Shown here in pieces: positions 58,301 through 64,000 of a stretch of 64,000 nucleotides of DNA. A program made the position numbers and the translations under genes. The notes beneath the pieces are model-generated. The model had not been told where the DNA came from. It worked only from the letters and a program-made list of their open reading frames with translations, and searched no databases. The DNA lies in the NCBI GenBank assembly GCA_015143295.1, contig CM026565.1:10972041-11036040 (forward strand). The letters are read 5' to 3'. Within the stretch, counting starts at the first letter, position 1; each line of letters starts with the position of its first letter. The DNA comes from Tetracentron sinense (lineage: Eukaryota > Streptophyta > Magnoliopsida > Trochodendrales > Trochodendraceae).

Positions 58301-60783
58301 CAGATGTGTATCCTGACAATCAGATGTGTAGCCTGGCAATCAAATGTGTTTCCTGACAAATTTGGTTGTGTCAGTGTTTCCCACAGTGGGAAAATATAAA
58401 GTGTTATGCCAGAGGTGTTGTTCCTAGCAGAGTGTGATATATCAAAGGAGTTGTTCTGTTCCTGAGAGCTATCGGGTGAAAGCCTGGGTTATGGAAAAAT
58501 AAAAATTTAAAGTTAATTGGGTTGGCATACCCAAGGATTTGTTATAATCGGGAGATGTCCCGATTGGTTGATAATGGAGTCTGTGGACTCAAGGATAGAT
58601 ATTGTTCACGGGCGAAGGCTAAGTTGATCAAATCTATGGACTCAAGGATAAAGCGTGAGTGGTTATCTGAAACGGCAACCTGGTGTTGTGGACAATGATT
58701 GGATGAATTTGATGATGGAAAATATTTGGGGGTTGGGAACCTCGGATAGGGTGAGATAGCCCTGAGTGACCTAGGGTCACGGGTTACGATATTATTATAA
58801 TATGAAATTTGTATTGTACTACTATATCATTGTTGATAATTGTTACTAGATGGAAAATAGCCTAGATGGATTGTAGATTTTGTTGGGCTCTATATAGCTC
58901 ACTCATCTCATTTTATGTCTTTAGATTCTGAAACGGTTGCCAGTGGGCAACGAGCTACACTTGATAGAGTCTAGAAAGTGTACCGGCGCAGTTGTGAGTA
59001 AAGGCTACTATAGCCAGTGAGGTAACTCATTTGCTTATGATAGGTTATTGTGATGATCGATGACCAATTATTATTGTTTATGTCAGCTCATAAGAAAAGT
59101 TGAAAATTCTCGCATTTTCGCGGGTAAAGTCTCCCGTATGCGTGGTTATGACGAACGGGCACGCGTCTTGGAACATTATTCCTTAGGCGTAGGTTCCGGG
59201 CATCACAAGTTCAGATAATTGACCAGTTACAACGATATCCAAACTCCACATGGCAAATGGGATTCCGGTCATTTTGACCACCCACTACTGCTAGAAAAAG
59301 GTTTAAAAACAAATAAAAATTAAAATACAAAGAGAGTGGTAAAAGCCATCAATCTACCAAGAATTTGAGGCTAGGAACTGGGACTGAGTAGAACTAGGGG
59401 TCTAAAGTTGTAATTGAAGGTGAATTGAGAGGTGGTGAGAACGACCTAATCTTTTGCCAAAACCTAACATTAAATGGGAAGAAGAGGTGGAGGAGAAAGC
59501 ATTTGTTCTTGAAGAAGAGAAAGGTAAAAGCAATTAATTGTACCAAGAATTTGAGGCGAGGAACTAGGACAAAGTAGAACTAGGAGTCTAAAGTTGTAAC
59601 TGAAAGTGAATTGAGAGGTGGTGAGAACGACCCAATCTTTTGCCAAAACCCAACATTAAATAATTAAAATGAAGAAAACTAAGTATTTGCAGGGGGGAAA
59701 GGTAAGAGAGAGGGAAATAAAGAAGGGAGAGAGAATAATGAAAGAGAGAGAGAGAGCTTGAAAGCAACACAAACTAAACCCAAAAAAAATCAAAATCTTT
59801 TTACACCACTTCTTCATTTAACTTTGTTCATGTTTACGGTTGAACCGGACCAAGTCGGAAGGTCGAACCAGTGAACCAATAACTGGTCATCTCACTGGTT
59901 CAATTTTCAAAACATTGTAACTCACAACCGTTTGTATGATTGCAGTGAGGATTCAAAATTCTCGAATAGTCAGAGGTCCTCATTTCTTCAAAGTTTAAGT
60001 ATTTGGGAGAATATGAGAAAGAACTAGAAAAAATAATGGTAGAGAGAGTTTCCTTGAAGAATTGTTGCAAAGTTTGTTCAATGGGACCAATTTAGGGGTT
60101 TTATAGAGCTTATGTGGCAGAAGATTTAGAAAGTTGCTAAATGTCTTTTTGAAAATTCCAAAATTTGAAACTATTGATGACAATGATAACATTATTCCCA
60201 ACCCAAAATGGGCCAAATACAGAGTGTCAATAATTAGATTCCGACAACTACTACTTAAACCAAAAACATGGTGGCCGTTATTTTGCTGCCAACTTTGAAT
60301 TAGTTTCCATTTTCAAAATCGCCAAATGATTGGGTTAATATTATGGTTTTAAATATCATCGATATTTCCGATATATTCCCGATATCTCATTGCAAAAAAT
60401 ATCCTTTGTATTTTTTTTTACAAAATATCCCCGATATTTTTAATATACCTATGATATTTCCGATATATTTTTAAAACTTGGAATATTTCACTCCTTAGCA
60501 ATGTTTTAAAAAGCATGTGAGGCTTACGCATATGGGCAAGGCTTAAAGAAAATGCCATGAGGCTTAAACCCCATGAGGCACATGCCTCATACCTTGAAGC
60601 TTGCTTTATTCTATGGCGTACATATCATACATTATAAAAATTAGATTTTTAACCACAACTGAGAATTAAATGTCAATTTTTTTTTTTGTTACTTGTTTTA
60701 ACTAATTTATATAGTATTCCCTATGTGTACGCATATGCCCATACAAACACATAATGTACACAAATATAAATATATATAAGGGT

Positions 60784-60853
<70 letters not shown>

Positions 60854-63800
60854 TACATATATACTATAATTTTTCATTAACTTTTTGATTTTTTTGCAAT
60901 TTTTCTTATATGTTATTTATTTCTTAAAATAAGAGAGCATGAAGCTTTCTTGTGAGGCTTACGCCTCGAGGCTTATACCTCACACATCTAGAGGTCTTAA
61001 TGCCTCGCTTCACGCCTTTACGTTTTAAAACATTGCTCCTTAGTCTATAAAATGTGAGAATGTCGGCCAAAAATGATGGATTTGAGAGATTTTGAAGGAG
61101 ATCGAGGGATGTCAGAGATTTTTTAGTTTCTTAAGAAATCACCCATTTTGTACCCCGTATTTACCTTCATTTGTCATTCAGAGTCTCCTGCACTACCTTT
61201 GGTGAAAATTTCCTCAAAAGTAAGAATTTACTTCAAATTTGAATGGAGTTTTGTATAATTAGTGACATTAGTCCCAAACTAGTGCAAATGCATTAATTTA
61301 ATGCTCTTGCCAAATTTCTTACTTCAAAGGGGGCATTGGGGAAAACTTCATTTTTTTTTTTTTTAGCTTAAATTTATGTAGCTCTAATTATAGTTCTTGG
61401 AATGGGTTGGTCATGGATATATTCATGGTTGTTAAATCCTTGTAATTTTCAATTCAAATCCTATGATTTAAATCAAATCTCAGGCAAAACGATTCAAATC
61501 GCAAGTGAAAATCTTAATTGGGTAAATCTCATAGAATTTGCGATTCAGATTACAATTCAAATCGTACAATATTGGCGATTCATGCAATTTGAGCACGAAT
61601 TCAGATTGCAATTCAAATCGTACAATATTGGCGATTCATGCGATTTGAGCACGAAACATCTGTTACATACCGTTACTTTTAAAAAATATAATTTTTTTTA
61701 TTCTTTCAATTTTCTAAAAGTACTTTATATCTTTTAAGAAGAGAGAATAAATGGGAAAACTCTTATTACGGACATGCCAAAACCCCTCCAGCATTAATTC
61801 ATCTTCTAAGTATGCTTCGTACTCTTTATTTTCAAATTTTAAGGTGTTAAATCCCTTGAAATTGGTCAAACAATGCTTGTAGATCATAGAATTATAGATT
61901 TGCGGCCAAAATATATATATCAATGACCTTCATCAAGGAGATTTGATTTTACATTTTTGAGTTCTCAATCAAACCTAATGTATTATGGAACTTCTAGTTT
62001 ATACATGTGTATGTCCTATATATTAAATGCCTTTATTGTGTGTTGTGTTAATATTATGGTAATCTTATCTCTTTGTGTTTGCCTAAAACTATTTGTTTTA
62101 TTTATGAATTATGCTTGTATTTGTCTAAACTTATGCCATATATATACATATACACAATAATTTGTAATTTTACGAAGTATTTTCCATCTATCATCATTTT
62201 AGCTTATCTTTGCTTTAAAATAAGTTTGGCTTAAAGTTTCGAGGAGTTTCCATGCGTTTCCAACGTTTCTTGATTTTTTTTAAAGCGTTTTTGTGCTTAT
62301 CAATACGTATCCACGATACGTTTCCTAATTTTGACTTACCTACACACACATTAATACCGATATTTTGAACCATGTCCTTAGAATCTTTTATTTTGGATCT
62401 TTAAGAAAAATATTACTAGGGGATCCTTATCAAAAATGGCATACAAATACTAACTTTTTATTTTGCTAGGTAAGCTGCTAAGTTTTTCTTCTTCTACCCA
62501 AGCCTTATTGGCCAAGGTTTTGAACCCAGATGTGATACCATTTTACAACCAGACCTTACCAACTAAGCATGCACCAATTGGTTATATAGATGTAAATTTG
62601 ATAAACAGAAAGACAACACAACTGTAAATCCTAAACCCTAAACTGTAAAGCAATAACTAAGATAGTATGAAATAAATTTCCTAATATTATTTTAGACACT
62701 AACCTCTTCTCACCGGGTTTGCTTCCCCTGATGTTGGGGACCACAAGTGTCGCCCCTAGATATCTAGCCACTACCACTGCATCAGCTATCTGAGTAAGGA
62801 AGCCAACCAATGTTCAGGGTTAGAAAAGCACATCCTATTTGCAGAAACATGAACAATCATACAGGTTACAGAAGGAAAAATGAAAAAAACTGCAACAATT
62901 TGTATGAATCTGATTCATGAAAAAGACAACAAGAACACCATAATAAGGCTTCTATTATTAGTAAACCTTATTATGGCCAGCGCTATTCCTTGAATCAATT
63001 AACTGAACTTTATTGAGATAAATAAACTTGGTATTCGGTGATGGAAATCCAACTCAGACCTCCCAGACTGCATAATGAAGGAGGAAAAGATGACCCAATG
63101 CTGAAGACTTTAATTAGTTAAAACCAAGCTCCACCTTCACCAAATTAAAGTATACAAAAAGAAGAAAACTCATATGGTCAAACAAATTCCCGGCAGAGTC
63201 CATCAGAAATATCAGTGCATGAAGCCCAACACAAGCTAAACACCATATATGGAAAGGTAAGTCCAGTGGTACCTGATCGGTTACAGTTTACCAATAGTGT
63301 ATCAGAAAACATTGTGCAGTCAGCCATGAATGATCATAACCATCCATTTATTGATTTTAATTAGACCGTTTCCATAGTCTTTTAATGCAGTGAATCAGAT
63401 GGTTATAAGTTTATCACTCTGCAATCAATTTGGTTTCTGGCTTCAGAGATCTCCTAGGTGGAACTACGTAAGTGTTCTTACCTTCATACATGTTAGGTCA
63501 GATATGCTTCCAATGAAAAAAAAAATCAGTTCAAGTAATACAATGGCTTTGTTTTGTTAAATGTCATAAATATAAATTTAAACAAACAAGGAACTCAATC
63601 CATAAAAATCATGTGAAAGTGAGATGGGACACCTGTGAGACATGGTATTCAGGGCCATTTGTCAATGAAAATGTGATGAAACCCCTTGACTTCTCTTCCT
63701 CATCTATAAGCACACAAAGAATCAAGAAATGACGAAAAAAAAAAGAAAATGCCCAGTTAGCATAAGTTCAATCAACTTCATAATATTATTGATAAGTTCC

Positions 63801-63960
63801 TACGAACACAGGAGAACTTACTCAATGCCGGCTTGGTCCAGCAAGGTTTTAGTTCTTGGTCATCTTCCTTCCAAGGCCCTTTAACCACCTTAGTAACAAA
63901 ACTTTGTTCTGTAACTTTTATTTTATCATTATGAACATCCAATGGAACTGGAAGTCTAGC
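46089..63960 (-). CDS. MSR: MSR-type O-fucosyltransferase-family protein, 3' five exons (partial gene)
   Basis: The product resembles Arabidopsis MANNAN SYNTHESIS-RELATED proteins, Golgi type II membrane proteins of the plant O-fucosyltransferase-like (DUF246) group needed for normal glucomannan synthesis; the exact reaction is unsettled. Exons on the minus strand are 63960-63822, 63703-63633, 62789-62704, 47512-46933 and 46367-46089. All four introns have GT...AG ends and phases agree, giving 384 codons plus a TAG stop. Conserved blocks include GFITFSLTNGPEYHVSQ, ADAVVVARYLGATLV, TYFPSVNMRK, CYNAQEIGVFLRKIGF, DTTIYLTQS and FISPYVSKKNH. Arabidopsis homologues are about 420 residues, so only the N-terminus with its membrane anchor is outside the window. 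The coding sequence looks intact. The third intron is 15.2 kb and full of transposons. Confidence 0.88.
46933..47512 (-). CDS. MSR: MSR-type gene, fourth exon in window
   Basis: 580 nt, acceptor CTCCAG, donor GTAAAT. It encodes NFQEIYDVEKFLKSL through DIFPKTYTK, the main part of the domain, including RLATYFPSVNMRK, FGTLDLQPEVHEVVDSM, FIAVDLRVEIL and AGRKSCYNAQE. The open frame extends upstream into the intron but the added residues do not match the family. Confidence 0.92.
47513..48866. other. Giant intron, exon-4-proximal part
   Basis: A tandem GCTGAGTGCTGAGTGCTGAG run lies near 47737. The stretch 47800-47990, with GGAGTCGCCACCAATTCT and AAAGGTACTAGGCACCCT, resembles a dispersed plant repeat I recall from many genomes but cannot classify. 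No gene is seen. Confidence 0.45.
48867..49207. mobile_element. hAT-like MITE, copy 1
   Basis: The left end is CAGTGTTTTAAAAAACGTG and the right end, reverse-complemented, is CACCGTTTTAAAACGTGAAG. Flanking 8-mers are CTCCAAAC and GTTCAAAC (six of eight identical). GAGGCTTACGCCTC-like words recur inside. It is related to copy 2 at 60499-61035, which has a perfect 8-bp duplication. Confidence 0.65.
49208..49573. other. Intron spacer between MITEs
   Basis: Unremarkable AT-rich intron sequence. I see no gene or repeat apart from the duplicated AAACAAAAA at its right end. Confidence 0.5.
49574..50558. mobile_element. Palindromic Mutator-like MITE with 9-bp target duplication
   Basis: Ends are GGGGAAAATACATTTACACC and its inverted copy ending TATTTTCCCC. 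The perfect 9-bp direct repeat AAACAAAAA flanks it (49565-49573 and 50559-50567), the size expected for Mutator-like elements. The whole 985 bp folds on itself around about 50062, with arms near 490 bp. Each arm contains the terminal module twice (49574 and 49758 on the left; ends at 50370 and 50558 on the right), suggesting a nested or duplicated element. No coding capacity; the 49917-50138 frame lies inside the fold. Confidence 0.85.
50744..54096 (+). repeat. 5' LTR of the gag-only element
   Basis: 3353 bp, ending GGGGCGTCACA. It has TATATAAG at 51447-51454, a 90-bp-unit array around 52120-52500 (GGGCGATGGATGGACC, ATGTTCCCTATCGGAAC) and a roughly 33-bp-unit array at about 52920-53240 (GATTTGATGTCAGAGGTATT). 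Confidence 0.9.
54098..54110 (+). other. Primer-binding site of the gag-only element
   Basis: TTGGTATCAGAGC immediately after the LTR, complementary to the 3' end of initiator tRNA-Met. Confidence 0.92.
54420..55390 (+). pseudogene. gag region of the gag-only element (fossil)
   Basis: The gag domain is recognised from LRPNSFSGATDPLVAENWIR and MSVSEYEQKFNQLSRFAKGL, DKFEDGLKPAIKGKLA and a knuckle-like YGKSGHIKREC block. It resembles Tekay/Del Gag proteins. Broken copy with several changes. Confidence 0.85.
55662..59207 (+). repeat. 3' LTR of the gag-only element
   Basis: 3546 bp, collinear with the 5' LTR, ending GGGCATCACA. Its GTCAGAGGTGTT/ATCAGATGTGTT arrays at about 57800-58340 are longer than in the 5' LTR and account for most of the length difference. 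Confidence 0.9.
59213..60490. repeat. Giant intron, middle part, with a 186-bp tandem duplication
   Basis: A segment with TACCAAGAATTTGAGGC begins at 59355 and again at 59541, giving two diverged tandem copies (about 59340-59660). A GATATTTCCGATAT-rich element with GGTTTTAAATATC and GATATATTTTTAAAACTT ends (about 60343-60477) looks like a small hAT-like MITE. No gene is seen. Confidence 0.6.
60499..61035. mobile_element. hAT-like MITE, copy 2
   Basis: Terminal inverted repeats CAATGTTTTAAAA and TTTTAAAACATTG, with a perfect 8-bp duplication CTCCTTAG (60491-60498 and 61036-61043), the size expected for hAT elements. 537 bp with no coding capacity. A (CT)n then (TA)n microsatellite at about 60786-60848 has expanded inside it. 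Related to copy 1 at 48867. Confidence 0.85.
60786..60848. repeat. (CT)n-(TA)n microsatellite
   Basis: About 18 CT units followed by about 13 TA units, uninterrupted. Likely polymorphic in length. Confidence 0.95.
61044..62703. other. Giant intron, exon-3-proximal part
   Basis: A diverged 56-bp tandem duplication (units with TACAATATTGGCGATTCATG at 61565 and 61621) lies in a CAAATC/GATTTG-rich stretch (61430-61660). The rest is AT-rich. The open frame at 61402-61737 spans the duplication and resembles no family. The intron donor is at 62703. Confidence 0.55.
62704..62789 (-). CDS. MSR: MSR-type gene, third exon in window
   Basis: 86 nt, acceptor CTCAG, donor GTTAGT. It encodes IADAVVVARYLGATLVVPNI followed by RGSKPGEK. 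The last two bases (AG) join the first base of the next exon, 15.2 kb away, to make Arg. Confidence 0.9.
63633..63703 (-). CDS. MSR: MSR-type gene, second exon in window
   Basis: 71 nt, acceptor TATAG, donor GTGTCC. It encodes EEEKSRGFITFSLTNGPEYH and VSQ, the start of the nucleotide-sugar-binding fold (F-x-x-x-x-x-NGP). Confidence 0.88.
63822..63960 (-). CDS. MSR: MSR-type gene, first exon in window
   Basis: 139 nt, acceptor TTAG before 63960, donor GTAAGT after 63822. It encodes ARLPVPLDVHNDK to KPCWTKPAL; GPWKEDD and CWTKPA are typical of the family just after the membrane stem. It ends with one base of a split codon. Confidence 0.85.
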
Positions 63961-64000
63961 CTAAGGAAATATGTGGAACCGTATTAGTTGGTACTCAATA

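Larger units (their letters stand above)
50744..59207 (+). mobile_element. Gag-only LTR element (TR-GAG type) in the giant intron
   Basis: Two long LTRs (50744-54096 and 55662-59207) flank only 1.57 kb that holds a tRNA-Met primer-binding site, a gag region and a purine-rich tract (AGGAGAGGAGAT, about 55649-55661). A perfect 5-bp duplication AGTTC lies at 50739-50743 and 59208-59212. No protease, reverse transcriptase or integrase is seen, as in plant TR-GAG elements, which depend on autonomous relatives. Long LTRs and Gag type suggest a Tekay-related source. The LTRs differ at roughly 10% in the first 250 bp, so it is several million years old at usual rates. It is on the strand opposite to the gene and is broken. 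Confidence 0.88.

Noticed and set aside
61402-61737. 111-residue open frame in the giant intron
   Set aside because: It spans a 56-bp tandem duplication in a CAAATC-rich stretch, with no family features.
1-64000. tRNA, rRNA, snoRNA or organellar insertions
   Set aside because: I looked for cloverleaf and conserved rRNA words and found only the tRNA-complementary primer sites of retroelements.

Overview
The window reads as repeat-rich nuclear DNA of a flowering plant, most likely a eudicot. The evidence is Ty3/gypsy chromovirus (Tekay/Del-type) and Athila elements with plant primer-binding sites, Copia LTRs, plant L1 LINEs with an RNase H domain, hAT- and Mutator-like MITEs, and one split gene encoding a plant-specific O-fucosyltransferase-like (MSR-type) protein. 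I see no bacterial features, CRISPR array, tRNA or rRNA gene.

Positions 1-45128 are almost entirely transposable elements nested in each other. A minus-strand Tekay-like element runs off the left edge (1-2707) beside a Copia/Sirevirus-like LTR (2708-3773). From about 3774 to 40553 I can trace one old minus-strand LTR (the 'base LTR') cut into pieces by later insertions: a Copia solo LTR (4333-9261) that itself holds a gypsy solo LTR (6225-8981); a solo LTR 'H' that received an L1 LINE and another solo LTR (17033-19299); and a 19-kb Tekay-like element (20182-39238) that holds a solo LTR (23415-25677) and an Athila element (27212-38321). Most insertions are supported by 5-bp target-site duplications. 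A segment of about 3.65 kb (about 9377-13025) appears to be inverted. Flipping it aligns the two halves of the LINE, a minisatellite in the base LTR, and the two target-site duplicates of solo LTR H, which otherwise lie in opposite orientation. To the right are a Mutator-like element with an L1 tail inside (40653-41848) and a further solo LTR (42141-45128).

Positions 46089-63960 hold the only host gene I can support. It lies on the minus strand and its 5' exons are outside the window. Five exons encode 384 C-terminal residues of an MSR (mannan-synthesis-related) O-fucosyltransferase-family protein. The third intron in the window is 15.2 kb. It contains two hAT-like MITEs, a palindromic Mutator-like MITE with a 9-bp duplication, and a gag-only LTR element (50744-59207) with LTRs of about 3.4 kb.

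The most interesting non-textbook signal is in the LTRs. At one position upstream of the TATA box, most of them carry a cluster of 14-16 bp perfect or near-perfect CpG-rich palindromes with a CGATCG or GTCGAC core. The arms of the palindrome differ between LTRs but agree within each LTR. The same CACTCGTCGACGAGTG word occurs in one gypsy LTR and in the Copia LTR. Several other short hairpin-forming blocks are conserved across these otherwise divergent LTRs. All retroelements here look like broken fossils except that some have well-preserved ends.
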